Assembly (NCBI GenBank): GCA_945861565.1
Contig: CAMAUY010000040.1
Coordinates: 1 to 40,803, forward strand
Direction of reading: 5' to 3'
From: Akkermansia muciniphila
GTDB lineage: Bacteria; Verrucomicrobiota; Verrucomicrobiia; Limisphaerales; UBA9464
Length of the DNA stretch: 40,803 bases
Below are positions 17,613 to 25,217 of the stretch, piece after piece. Position numbers and translations under genes: made by a program. Under the pieces are notes generated by a model. It saw nothing but the letters and a program-made list of their open reading frames with translations, had not been told where the DNA came from and ran no database searches. Position 1 is the stretch's first letter, and each line of letters starts with the position of its first letter.

Positions 17613-17834
17613 TCACTCGCCGGACCCCACGGCGTCGGCGGGGGGCGTGCCAGTCGGTGCGGGGGAGGCGGTCGCGGCCTTCCCTCCGAGGATTTTGAAC
17701 ATGACGACGCCGCACGTCGGGCACTTGCCCTTCACGGCCTTCCTTCCGTTCTTCATCGTCTCTTCAATCGCATTGGCGATCGGCTTCTTTGCCTTGCACT
17801 TGACACAATATCCTTCGGACATACGGAACTCCAT
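17613..17834 (-). CDS. DUF5679 zinc-ribbon protein with Pro/Ala tail
   Basis: This is a 73-residue protein. The core EGYCVKCKAKKPIANAIEET, then MKNGRKAVKGKCPTCG, is the DUF5679 domain, with two CxxC pairs likely to bind zinc. After the domain (about residue 48) comes a Pro/Ala/Thr/Gly-rich tail of about 25 residues that most relatives lack. A start at the internal Met5 (MSEGYCVKC) is equally possible. Its biochemical role is unknown; the family resembles small topoisomerase-type zinc ribbons. An AT-rich leader with a 7-bp inverted repeat lies about 90 bases upstream. Confidence 0.8.
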   Translation of the reverse strand: MEFRMSEGYCVKCKAKKPIANAIEETMKNGRKAVKGKCPTCGVVMFKILGGKAATASPAPTGTPPADAVGSGE

Positions 17835-18145
17835 TCCTGGTGGTTGGGAGCCGGTTATCCCTGCAACCGGGAGGCGGAAGGTAGGGGGAGCACCCTCTGT
17901 GTGTCAATTTATCATGCGTAAATATCTTATTATTAGATATTAACATTTATTAAAACCACGGCGTCTCCGTTCGCAGGACTATGAACGCAGGGATGCGCGG
18001 GAATTCGGAATTCGATGGAGATCACCGATCGCGGTGGCAGGAGGACGTCGATAGTACAATACTATTGACCGACCCCATTGAAGATCTCATGGGCCTGCTG
18101 AGGATTTTCTTTGCGGTGCCTTGGCGGGCCCGTAGCGTCACGCTC
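17835..18145. other. Intergenic region between DUF5679 and ffh
   Basis: This 311-base divergent spacer contains a sharply AT-rich block (about 17906-17957) in a GC-rich neighbourhood. The block has the inverted repeat aatatct/agatatt (17921-17941) with a 7-base loop. A second palindrome, atagta-caa-tactat, lies at 18051-18065. One or both are probably promoter or operator sequence for the divergent genes. The ffh frame stays open back to 17981, but that leader encodes no recognisable domain. Confidence 0.45.
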
Positions 18146-19492
18146 ATGTTCGAGTCATTGAGCGGCAAGTTGCAGAACGTTTTCCGAAACCTCCGCGGCT
18201 TAGGTAAGATTTCGGAATCGAACGTTTCGGACTCGCTGCGGGAAGTTCGGCTCGCCCTCTTGGAAGCCGATGTGCATTTCAAGGTCGCCCGCGACTTCAT
18301 TGAAAACGTCAAGCAGAAGGCGCTCGGCGAGGCAGTGATTCAAAGCATCCAGCCCGGGCAGCAGATGATTAAGATCATCCACGATGAACTCGTCACGCTC
18401 CTCGGATCGGAAAACGCGGCTCTCGTGCTGACCGAAAATCCCGCGTGCATCCTCATGTGCGGTCTGCATGGATCCGGCAAGACCACCAGTTCGGGCAAGC
18501 TGGCCCGCTGGCTTCTAAAGCAGGGAAGGACCCCGCTGCTCGTCGCGGCGGACGTCTATCGCCCGGCGGCAATGGATCAGTTGGCTGTGTTGGGGGAAAA
18601 GCTCGGGATTCCGGTTCATGTACAGAAGGGCGAGACCGATGTGCTGAAAATCGCCCGCTCGGCGCTTGAGGTGGCCTCCGCCACACAACGCGACACGCTT
18701 ATCTTCGACACCGCCGGCCGGCTCCAAATCGACGAACTACTGGTGCAGGAATTGGTCCACTTGCGGGATCTCATCAGACCTCAGGAAATCCTCCTCGTGC
18801 TCGATGCCGCCACCGGCCAGGAGGCGGTAAATGTCGCCACCCATTTCGACCGTTCTCTCGGTGTTACCGGTGCCATTCTCACCAAACTGGACGGCGATGC
18901 CCGCGGCGGCGCTGCACTCTCGTTTCGTACCGTGGTCGGCCGGCCGATTAAGTTCATGGGACTTGGGGAAAAACTCGAGGACTTCGAGCCGTTCCATCCC
19001 GAACGAATGGCCCAGCGGATTCTGGGCATGGGCGATGTCGTCTCGCTCGTCGAAAAAGCGGCAGCGGCCGTGGACATGGACGAGGCGATGCGCCTGGAGG
19101 AAAAGATGCGCAAGGGCCGGTTCGATCTGCAGGATTTTCTCGATCAACTTCGGGCGATGAAAAAACTTGGGCCGTTGGAGGACTTGGTGGGGATGCTGCC
19201 CGGGGGGGATCAGATGTTGAAAGGCGCGGACCTTTCGAAGGGGGAAAACGAGTTTCGCCGAATGGAGGGGATCCTTTGCTCCATGACCCAGCAGGAACGC
19301 GCCCAGCCCCAGGTCTTGAACGCCAAGCGGCGGCAGCGTATCGCCCGCGGCAGCGGCGTCACCGTCACGGAGGTCAATAATCTCATGCGCCGCTTTGACG
19401 AGATGCAGGTGATGATGCGGAAGATGAGCAAATTCTCCAAAATGTTCGGGAAAATGGGTGGCGGATTCCCGGGCATGCCGATGAGACGTTGA
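18146..19492 (+). CDS. ffh: Signal recognition particle protein Ffh (SRP54)
   Basis: This 448-residue GTPase binds SRP RNA and hydrophobic signal sequences and delivers ribosomes to FtsY. The N domain begins MFESLSGKLQNVFRNLRGLG. The G domain has GLHGSGKTTSSGKLARWL (P-loop), DVYRPAAMDQL, DTAGRLQID and TKLDGDARGGAALS. The M domain carries the RNA-binding motif RIARGSGVTVTEVNNLMRRF and ends in a Met/Gly-rich tail GKMGGGFPGMPMRR. The frame is open upstream to 17981, but Ffh homology starts at 18146, giving the normal family length. There is no clear Shine-Dalgarno before this ATG. It ends 14 bases before a convergent gene, with no terminator visible. Confidence 0.97.
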   Translation: MFESLSGKLQNVFRNLRGLGKISESNVSDSLREVRLALLEADVHFKVARDFIENVKQKALGEAVIQSIQPGQQMIKIIHDELVTLLGSENAALVLTENPACILMCGLHGSGKTTSSGKLARWLLKQGRTPLLVAADVYRPAAMDQLAVLGEKLGIPVHVQKGETDVLKIARSALEVASATQRDTLIFDTAGRLQIDELLVQELVHLRDLIRPQEILLVLDAATGQEAVNVATHFDRSLGVTGAILTKLDGDARGGAALSFRTVVGRPIKFMGLGEKLEDFEPFHPERMAQRILGMGDVVSLVEKAAAAVDMDEAMRLEEKMRKGRFDLQDFLDQLRAMKKLGPLEDLVGMLPGGDQMLKGADLSKGENEFRRMEGILCSMTQQERAQPQVLNAKRRQRIARGSGVTVTEVNNLMRRFDEMQVMMRKMSKFSKMFGKMGGGFPGMPMRR

Positions 19493-19506
19493 CGCGGGGT
19501 CTCCGA

Positions 19507-20349
19507 TCAGAGGGGAGGGGACCAGCGTTCACCCGCCCGGAGTACGGCGTGGGGTTGGTGGAGGCGATGGCACTCTGCGATAAATTCTTCCGGGGTTTCC
19601 GTATTGAAGGAAAACATCTCATAATGACAGGGGATGGCCCATCCCGCGTTAATGTCGCGGGCAAGCTGAGCCGCTTCGCGACCCCAAAGATTTCCGGCCA
19701 CCCGACGCTCTGGCCGGCGCCCATTGATGGGCAGCAAGGCCACCGTGACTCGATGCGGTAATAACCAACCTTCGATTCCGGGGTATAGGATTGTGTCCCC
19801 GCTATGATACAGGCTCCACCGGCCGAAGCGAACGACGTACCCGAGATAGCAGTGACGTCCGGTGTCATCGACGTCGAGTGACTCGTGGGCTGCTGGGATT
19901 CCCTGAAATTCGAAAATCCCCAACTTCAACGACTCCCCGGAATTGATGCACCAGAGCCGTTCGGGCTTGACGCCCAGTCGCCGGGCCGCGAAGTCCTGGT
20001 TGGCCGCTGGCACCAGGATCTGGACGTCCGGATTTGCTTCGAGAATCGGCCGCAGTGTTGCCGAGTCCAAATGGTCGCTATGATTGTGGCTCGAGCTGAT
20101 GACCTCGACGAATCCGAGGTGTTCCGGCGCGATCACCCGATCGGTCATCCGGATGTGCGGCTTGTCGGTGTGGGCATATTTTTCAGTCAGTGAGTCGGAC
20201 AGATACGGATCCAAAAGGCAGAAATGTCCCTGCCAGTGCAGGAGGAATCCGCTTTGGCCCAACCACCAGAGGTCGAACGGCGTGTCCGATCCACGGACCG
20301 CCGCGACGTCCGCGAGAAAGGCGGCCCCGTGAAGCGCAGGCTGAATCAT
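19507..20349 (-). CDS. UlaG-like metallo-beta-lactamase-fold hydrolase
   Basis: This 280-residue protein starts at MIQPALHGAAFLADV. The frame extends 19 codons further, but into sequence without homology. FDLWWLGQSGFLLHWQ is followed by the metal motif HNHSDH (88-93), with later ligand positions in YHSGDTILYPG and IPCHYEMFSFN. This matches the L-ascorbate-6-phosphate lactonase (UlaG) branch of the MBL fold more than beta-lactamases or glyoxalases. No ascorbate or other sugar uptake genes are nearby, so the substrate is unknown. It is the last of three minus-strand genes (SIS, MetE-like, this one) and is separated from the second by a palindromic repeat. Confidence 0.85.
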   Translation of the reverse strand: MIQPALHGAAFLADVAAVRGSDTPFDLWWLGQSGFLLHWQGHFCLLDPYLSDSLTEKYAHTDKPHIRMTDRVIAPEHLGFVEVISSSHNHSDHLDSATLRPILEANPDVQILVPAANQDFAARRLGVKPERLWCINSGESLKLGIFEFQGIPAAHESLDVDDTGRHCYLGYVVRFGRWSLYHSGDTILYPGIEGWLLPHRVTVALLPINGRRPERRVAGNLWGREAAQLARDINAGWAIPCHYEMFSFNTETPEEFIAECHRLHQPHAVLRAGERWSPPL

Positions 20350-20402
20350 GGGTAGCAAGGTTTTCCAATGTTGGACATCAATTAAGACCCTGAACCAAAG
20401 CA

Positions 20403-20498
20403 CCACCTCACCCGCCCTTCGGGCACCCTCTCCCCCACTGAGAGTGGCGGAGCGGGCGAAGCAATGGCCGGTTCATGGTGAAGGCAGGGTGAGGGGGT
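20403..20498. repeat. REP-like inverted repeat
   Basis: The left arm cctcacccgccctt (from about 20406) pairs with aaggcagggtgaggg near 20482-20496, with one mismatch. The interior ctctcccccactgagagtgg offers a second small hairpin. The element fills the gap between the MetE-like and UlaG-like genes. Sequences of the CCCTCACC...CTCTCCCC type are common dispersed repeats in GC-rich bacteria, so other copies in this genome are likely. Confidence 0.5.
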
Positions 20499-20527
20499 AG
20501 ATCATGGACGAGTGGGCGAGTTCTATG

Positions 20528-21574
20528 TCAACCATTCGGCAGTCCCAGTTCCCGCCGGACAAGCCGGACTCCGTCCCCGAGGGCTTGAAGTTTTTTCCGC
20601 GCCGCCCACCGCGCCGTCTGACTCAATCCGCAATCGGGTGCCAATACCAGCCGATCCGGGGGGGCGAGCGTCAGGCAGTGACGGACCCGTCGTGCCACGT
20701 CCTCCTCGGTTTCGATATGGTAGTTTTTGACGTCGATCACTCCTACGGCGGCATCCATCCGTTTCGTGATCGCCGTGATCACCTCCAGTTCGGCAAATTC
20801 ACGACTGGCCATTTCCACATGCATCTCGTCGCAATGGAAATCGAGGAAGGCAGGGAACATCGGGGCGATCTGGCGCGGACCAATCGCCCGGGCCTTGTAG
20901 TTGCCAAAGCACAGATGCGTGCAGACGCGCGTCCGTCCCACGATGGGTTCAACCGTGCGATTGAAAATGTCCACAAACCGGCGTGGATCTTCCCGGTGCG
21001 CGTAACAGCTCATGCTGGGTTCATCGACCGAGATTTCCCGGCAACCCGACGCCACCAGATCGATCAGTTCCTGTCGTACCCAGGGCAGCAACGCTTCCGT
21101 GAGTGCCCAGCGATCGGGATACTGAGCGTTCGGCAGCAGCCGTCCGCTGAGCGTGTACGGCCCGGGCACAGAGGCCTTGAGGGTTGCGTTCGCCCCGCCG
21201 GCGATGCGCTGCAAACGCTGAAACTCGACGACCGCTCCGAGGCCGTTCGGCGCGGTCAATGTGTCTAGGATCCGATGCTTTCCGCGCTGATCATGCGCTG
21301 GCGGGCCAAACCGTCGACGGGACGAGGCTTCGAGCTCAATGCCGCGGAGATAGCCGTAAAAGGAGAGATTGAAATCGAGCCGCGTCTGTTCGCCATCGGT
21401 TACCACATCCAAACCCGCCGTGAGTTGATCGTGGAGCGCGGTCGTCACCGCGTCGTCCTGTAATTCCGCTCGATCATCCGGACCGAATTGTTCGAGATGG
21501 GCGACGGAAAACTCGAGCCAACCGGGAAACGGATACGATCCAATGACCGAGGTGCGTAAGGGGGACGATTTCAT
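20528..21574 (-). CDS. Cobalamin-independent methionine synthase (MetE) C-terminal-domain-like protein
   Basis: This 348-residue single-domain TIM barrel starts at MKSSPLRTSVIGSYPFPGWL. The frame also allows ten more residues that overlap the preceding gap. Zinc ligands equivalent to MetE are present: H220 and C222 in THLCFGN, E254 in MHVEMAS, and C315 in APDCGL. The substrate-side motif ISVDEPSMS is also seen. Full MetE is about 750 residues with two barrels; this protein lacks the N-terminal folate-binding half. Such short forms are found in bacteria and archaea and may take a methyl group from another donor, or act on a thiol other than homocysteine. It follows the SIS-domain gene by 26 bases. 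Confidence 0.85.
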   Translation of the reverse strand: MKSSPLRTSVIGSYPFPGWLEFSVAHLEQFGPDDRAELQDDAVTTALHDQLTAGLDVVTDGEQTRLDFNLSFYGYLRGIELEASSRRRFGPPAHDQRGKHRILDTLTAPNGLGAVVEFQRLQRIAGGANATLKASVPGPYTLSGRLLPNAQYPDRWALTEALLPWVRQELIDLVASGCREISVDEPSMSCYAHREDPRRFVDIFNRTVEPIVGRTRVCTHLCFGNYKARAIGPRQIAPMFPAFLDFHCDEMHVEMASREFAELEVITAITKRMDAAVGVIDVKNYHIETEEDVARRVRHCLTLAPPDRLVLAPDCGLSQTARWAARKKLQALGDGVRLVRRELGLPNG

Positions 21575-21600
21575 GCGGATTGACGAGATTGAGCCGAAGA

Positions 21601-22461
21601 TCAACGAGGATCTGGGCGGGCCCGCCGGCGAGCCTTGCCACCCGAAATGGATTTCGCCCGTGGCATGCCGGCGGCGACCTTCGGCGGCCCGACGTGCTCA
21701 TACAATTTGGCCAAACGGTGCGCGTGTTCATCGTAGGCGGACTCGAACAGCTCGCGAGCCCGATCGGCGCCCACGAGCGCCGCCGCCGTCAGCACACGGG
21801 GCGGTGCGCCGGCTGCGGTCAGACGCAACGCGACTTCCGTCTTGATGCAATTCACCAGCAGACACCCACCGACCGTGGATCCGGGCGCGACAGGAGTGTC
21901 GAGCCCCCGGATCTTCACCATCGCATCACCGACGGGAGCGCCGGTGTCGAAGACGAGGTCGGCAAAATCCTGAAGCTTCCGGCCATCGTCACGAGCGCTG
22001 CGGCTGGCCTGGGAATGAAGGCGGGAAATAATAGCCACCACGCGCACGCCGCGCCGCTGAAATTCCTCGGCCATTTCGATCGGCACTCGATTGCATCCGC
22101 TGGACGAAATCACCAGAGCCGAATCAAGGGGTGACAGGTCGTAATTTCGGAGAATCCGCTCCGCCAATCCGGTCACATTCTCGAGGAACATCGCCTGACG
22201 TTGACCGTTCGCACCGACGACGAGATTGTGGAAACTGAGGGAGAGCTCAACAATCGGATTGAACCCGGGGAAGGAGCCGTAGCGCGGCCACATCTCTTCG
22301 ACGAGAATTCGACTGTGGCCGGATCCAAAGCAATGGACCATCCGGCCGGCTAGAATTGTTTGGGCGAACCAGTCGGCGGCCTGCTGAATCGAAGTCTCTT
22401 GCGATGAGACTGCCTTCAACAATTTCGCACATCGGCTGAGATACTCGGCGCTAGGAGTCAC
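21601..22461 (-). CDS. SIS-domain protein (UPF0309-like)
   Basis: This sugar-isomerase-fold protein of about 286 residues shows HCFGSGHSRILVEEMWPRYG, the phosphosugar-binding loop with an essential-looking GxGHS, and VISSSGCNRVPIEMAEEF. GSTVGGCLLVNCIKTEVALRL follows. This arrangement fits UPF0309 proteins, about 250 residues long and related to N-acetylmuramate 6-phosphate etherases; here the C-terminus has an added basic tail. The open frame continues upstream into tRNA-Ser, so the true start must be later. A GTG at 22461 (TPSAEYLSRC) is the best candidate although its ribosome site is poor. It may act on a phosphosugar with the MetE-like and UlaG-like neighbours, but no pathway can be named. 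Confidence 0.8.
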   Translation of the reverse strand: MTPSAEYLSRCAKLLKAVSSQETSIQQAADWFAQTILAGRMVHCFGSGHSRILVEEMWPRYGSFPGFNPIVELSLSFHNLVVGANGQRQAMFLENVTGLAERILRNYDLSPLDSALVISSSGCNRVPIEMAEEFQRRGVRVVAIISRLHSQASRSARDDGRKLQDFADLVFDTGAPVGDAMVKIRGLDTPVAPGSTVGGCLLVNCIKTEVALRLTAAGAPPRVLTAAALVGADRARELFESAYDEHAHRLAKLYEHVGPPKVAAGMPRAKSISGGKARRRARPDPR

Positions 22462-22571
22462 GAGGTCGTAGCGTAGTGACAACCGCTGCGAGGAGGAAGT
22501 CGCAATCCAAGACGGGCAGGGAGGCCGGAGGAAAAATGAAAACGGGCTCGAAAACCGCAGAAAAGAGAAAT

Positions 22572-22660
22572 TGGCGGAGAGAGAGGGATTCGAACCCACG
22601 GTGGGGATTAGCCACGCACGCTTTCCAGGCGTGTGCCTTAAACCACTCAGCCATCTCTCC
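22572..22660 (-). tRNA. tRNA-Ser (anticodon GGA)
   Basis: Read on the minus strand, the acceptor stem ggagaga/tctctcc is perfect. The D arm has tggctgagtggtttaaggc, the anticodon stem cacgc/gcgtg encloses ctGGAaa, and a long variable arm (tggctaatccccacc) marks a class II tRNA. The T arm has ggttcgaatcc, and discriminator G and CCA are encoded (22575-22572). The length is 89 bases. Confidence 0.96.
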
Positions 22661-22758
22661 GCCCTGAGGCGTCAATGTGGGAAACGCGCTCGACGGTGGC
22701 AACTGGATTTTGCATCAATGTCGGCGGCAGGCAAAGGGACCGGCCAACTGTGATTCCC

Positions 22759-22839
22759 GATCTGCGTGAATCCGTGTCCCTCTGCGGTTCAACTCCACGA
22801 CGGACTGGAACCGCGGATGGACACCGATGAACGCGGATC
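22759..22839. repeat. Long imperfect inverted repeat
   Basis: Two 32-base arms (22759-22790 and 22808-22839) are reverse complements with about six mismatches, separated by 17 bases. The motif atccgcg...gtccatccgcggttc resembles dispersed intergenic repeats seen in Verrucomicrobiota genomes. It lies between tRNA-Ser and the DUF2071 gene. It could fold as a strong hairpin but has no T-run. Confidence 0.55.
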
Positions 22840-22855
22840 CCGGTCCTGCGGTGCG

Positions 22856-23545
22856 CTACGCAGGATCGGGACTCCAGACATGGACGGGCACGTTCGAAAC
22901 CATGTACGAGAGGGCTGCGGTCGGAGCCAGATTCAGGCCCAGGGATTCCCCAAGGTTGCCCGGCTTCGCCGACCACTCCGTAGGCTGGAACTGAAGTGGC
23001 GGATGATCCAATTCGATCCGGCGCGGCCGAGCATCGACGCCGCGGGTGTAACAGCAATACCGATGCGCGACCCAGTGCTCGAGTGTGCCTTTTCGAGGCA
23101 GGAACGGGGTCCCCGCCGGGCGGTAGCGCAGTCGTATCGTCCTGCCTGCGTCGCTCCTCCGATCCACCTCACGAAATTCGTCCGGCATCTGCATCCGCCC
23201 CTGAATATCGGCCACCGTAAACGGTGCGTGAAAAAACATCTGCGCCACGGATGAAGCGATTCGACTCGAAACGTCCATCTCAAAGTAAAATAACCCCGGC
23301 TTCAGACCGGCCGTCACATACGTGCGCAGATCAATCTCGAAAAAATTGCGCAACCCGGGAACTGAGGGGCCAAGCCGATGTCGCACACCACAGGTCTGAT
23401 GAACGAGCATTCCAACCCAGGCCGAACGATCCCACGTGTCGAGTGTCAGCCCCCGCGGGATCCGAGAGGCGATGGCCTCTGGGTCTACTCGCCAGTGGCA
23501 GAACAACACGTCGTGCATCTGGAAACAAATGGACCAGTTTCGCAC
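22856..23545 (-). CDS. DUF2071 (YqjF-like) protein
   Basis: This 229-residue protein shows the family opening FQMHDVLFCHWRVDPEAIAS..IP.GL.LDTWD and WVGMLVH. It continues with NFFEIDLRTYV, GLFYFEMD, then LPRKGTLEHWVAHRYCCYT in the C-terminal half. DUF2071 proteins have about 220-250 residues and share the acetoacetate decarboxylase-like fold, but most have no assigned activity. The gene has no close partner: tRNA-Ser and a repeat lie downstream, and TatD ends upstream on the same strand about 130 bases away. Confidence 0.85.
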   Translation of the reverse strand: MRNWSICFQMHDVLFCHWRVDPEAIASRIPRGLTLDTWDRSAWVGMLVHQTCGVRHRLGPSVPGLRNFFEIDLRTYVTAGLKPGLFYFEMDVSSRIASSVAQMFFHAPFTVADIQGRMQMPDEFREVDRRSDAGRTIRLRYRPAGTPFLPRKGTLEHWVAHRYCCYTRGVDARPRRIELDHPPLQFQPTEWSAKPGNLGESLGLNLAPTAALSYMVSNVPVHVWSPDPA

Positions 23546-23673
23546 CGGAACCGGCCACGGTCGGAAATTCTTTTCCAGGGTAGTCTGTAAGTAGGATAAG
23601 ATCCGCGAATGATCCGCTTGTTTTGACTACAGATCAAGCCCAAGGTGACGAGGTTCCGTTTGCGGAAGGAGCA

Positions 23674-24540
23674 TCACTCAAACAGGCGATGGAAGTTGGT
23701 TGCAAGCTCGAGAGTAAGCGTTTCCAGGGACTCTTCGAGGTCGTTGGCCAACCCCAAAACGATATTCGGCAGATTTGCCGGGTGGTTGATGGGCGCTCCG
23801 TCCGACTGAAGGCCGAGGTGTGAGTTGTACTTCAGGGGCGGCAGTTGATCGGGTGCGTCCGTCTCGACCAGCAGCCGATGGCGAGGGATTTGCCGGAATA
23901 TCTTCCGCTGTTGCTCTTTTCGTGGGTGAAGGAAATAGCCTGGGAAGCTGAAGTAGGCACCCATCTTTGCTAAAGGAAGCACCAGTTCGGCGGGGCCTCC
24001 ATAGCTGTGGAGGAGAAATCCGCGCGCAGGGCGAGCGTGCAGCTCGAGCAGTTCAACGAGGCGCCCCCAGGCCTTCAGACAGTGGATGCTGACCGGAAGG
24101 TTACGTTCCGCTGCAATCCTGAGTTGTTCCAGGAACACACACTCTTGGGGTTCGTAGGGCAACCCTGGTTTCCAGCGGTCCAGTCCGATTTCGCCGACGG
24201 CACTGGGCAAGGAGTCCACGTGCTCGATGAGGATCTCCCGCCAGCGCGCCGTCCGCTCGCCGAGATACCAGGGATGATATCCAAAACTCGGAATCACCTC
24301 GGGAAACTTCGAGGCCAACTCGCGGACTGACTGCCAATCGCTCTCTCGCGTCCCGTTGATGACCATCCGCGTGACACCGACGGCCCGCGTGCCACGGATC
24401 AATTCTTCCTGCCGTCCGTTAAATCGCGCGTCTTGCAGGTGATTGTGTGCGTCGCAGAATTGCAGTCCGCTGGCTAGGACCGGTTGCACCTGGGCGCCTC
24501 GGGTCGCATCCGGCTGAACGCTGCGGAAGGGGGGATTCAC
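23674..24540 (-). CDS. tatD: TatD family metal-dependent hydrolase (DNase)
   Basis: This 288-residue TIM-barrel metallohydrolase shows metal ligands at H32 and H34 (CDAHNHL), E117 (VGEIGLD), H153 (SIHC), H178 (LLHSYGG) and D228 (VETDAPDQ), matching TatD. The family removes nucleotides from DNA 3' ends and degrades DNA. The start is a GTG at 24540 that overlaps the SufE-like stop (GTGA), so expression is coupled. Before the first motif there is a leader of about 25 residues, ending in VLASGLQF, that is longer than usual. A later start would be possible, but none has a good ribosome site. Confidence 0.88.
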   Translation of the reverse strand: MNPPFRSVQPDATRGAQVQPVLASGLQFCDAHNHLQDARFNGRQEELIRGTRAVGVTRMVINGTRESDWQSVRELASKFPEVIPSFGYHPWYLGERTARWREILIEHVDSLPSAVGEIGLDRWKPGLPYEPQECVFLEQLRIAAERNLPVSIHCLKAWGRLVELLELHARPARGFLLHSYGGPAELVLPLAKMGAYFSFPGYFLHPRKEQQRKIFRQIPRHRLLVETDAPDQLPPLKYNSHLGLQSDGAPINHPANLPNIVLGLANDLEESLETLTLELATNFHRLFE

Positions 24541-24959
24541 GGTCCGTCATTCAACAACGATTGGGCGAAAGCACCGATCTTTTCGCGTATTCGCCAGAGA
24601 GTGCGCCGACGGTTTTCAGCCAGGTGCGGCATCAATCCCAATTCGGTCAGCACGTCCGGGGCCTCGCGCACGACCACATCTGGAGTTTTGCCGCTGTAGA
24701 AATCGCACAGCAATCCGCCGATCGCCTTCAAAGAAATCGCGTCGGAATCCACTCGAAACCAGCAACGGCCCTCGTGGTATTCAGGCACCAGCCAGGTGCG
24801 GACTTGACATCCCTCCACCCGAAACGTGCCGATTCGAAACTCATCCCCGAGCATCGGGCGTGCCGTCGCCGCATCGACCACCGCGGCGAATCGAGCCTGA
24901 GCATCAGGAATCGCGCGATACCGCTCGATCAACTGCTTCGGTGGCTCCGCAAGATTCAT
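24537..24959 (-). CDS. sufE: SufE-like cysteine desulfurase sulfur acceptor
   Basis: This protein of 140 residues is the usual length for SufE. The acceptor cysteine is C51 in RVEGCQVRTWLV, the same position as in the E. coli protein. Flanking family features are the LIERYRAIPDAQARF opening and DAISLKAIGGLLCDFYSG. SufE takes persulfide from SufS for iron-sulfur cluster assembly. No sufBCD or sufS genes are in the window, and the partner here is TatD, joined by a 4-base GTGA overlap. Confidence 0.9.
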   Translation of the reverse strand: MNLAEPPKQLIERYRAIPDAQARFAAVVDAATARPMLGDEFRIGTFRVEGCQVRTWLVPEYHEGRCWFRVDSDAISLKAIGGLLCDFYSGKTPDVVVREAPDVLTELGLMPHLAENRRRTLWRIREKIGAFAQSLLNDGP

Positions 24960-25217
24960 GACGCGCAGACTCTGCCGCTACGCGCACGGCCGCTGTCAAT
25001 CTCTGGAGACCTGACCCACCGAAGCGGCTCGCGGCATTCCCGCACCGTTCGGGCGCGGCACGAACCGCGCTGCGGCCCTGTCCGCCCGCTGTGCGCGGGC
25101 GGGGTTGTCGCAGCGCGACAACCCCTACCAACAACTTTGAGATGCACTCTCCGTCCTCCGTTCCCAGAGAAAGTCTTCGCGTTCTTTCCCGGAATGAGGC
25201 TAGGATGATCGCCTTCG
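24960..25217. other. Divergent intergenic region, no gene seen
   Basis: This is 258 bases between sufE (minus) and the helicase (plus). It holds two adjacent hairpins (25082-25102 and 25101-25125). No coding frame with support is present. Promoters for both genes must lie here, but I see no convincing -10/-35 pair. Confidence 0.4.
25082..25125. repeat. Tandem hairpins, REP-like
   Basis: The first hairpin has arms ccgcccgc and gcgggcgg with a 5-base loop (25082-25102). The second is the perfect 11-bp repeat ggggttgtcgc/gcgacaacccc with a 3-base centre (25101-25125). The second motif looks like a dispersed REP sequence. It lies about 95 bases upstream of the helicase start and could also act in its 5' leader. 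Confidence 0.55.

Noticed and set aside
18065..18095. ffh promoter with TTGACC as the -35 box
   Set aside because: No acceptable -10 sequence lies 16-18 bases downstream.
22451..22702. Frames running through the tRNA-Ser gene
   Set aside because: They overlap a well-formed tRNA on the same bases; the SIS gene start was moved downstream for the same reason.
23623..25208. Plus-strand frames opposite tatD and sufE
   Set aside because: They lie opposite genes with complete catalytic residues and are best explained as shadows.
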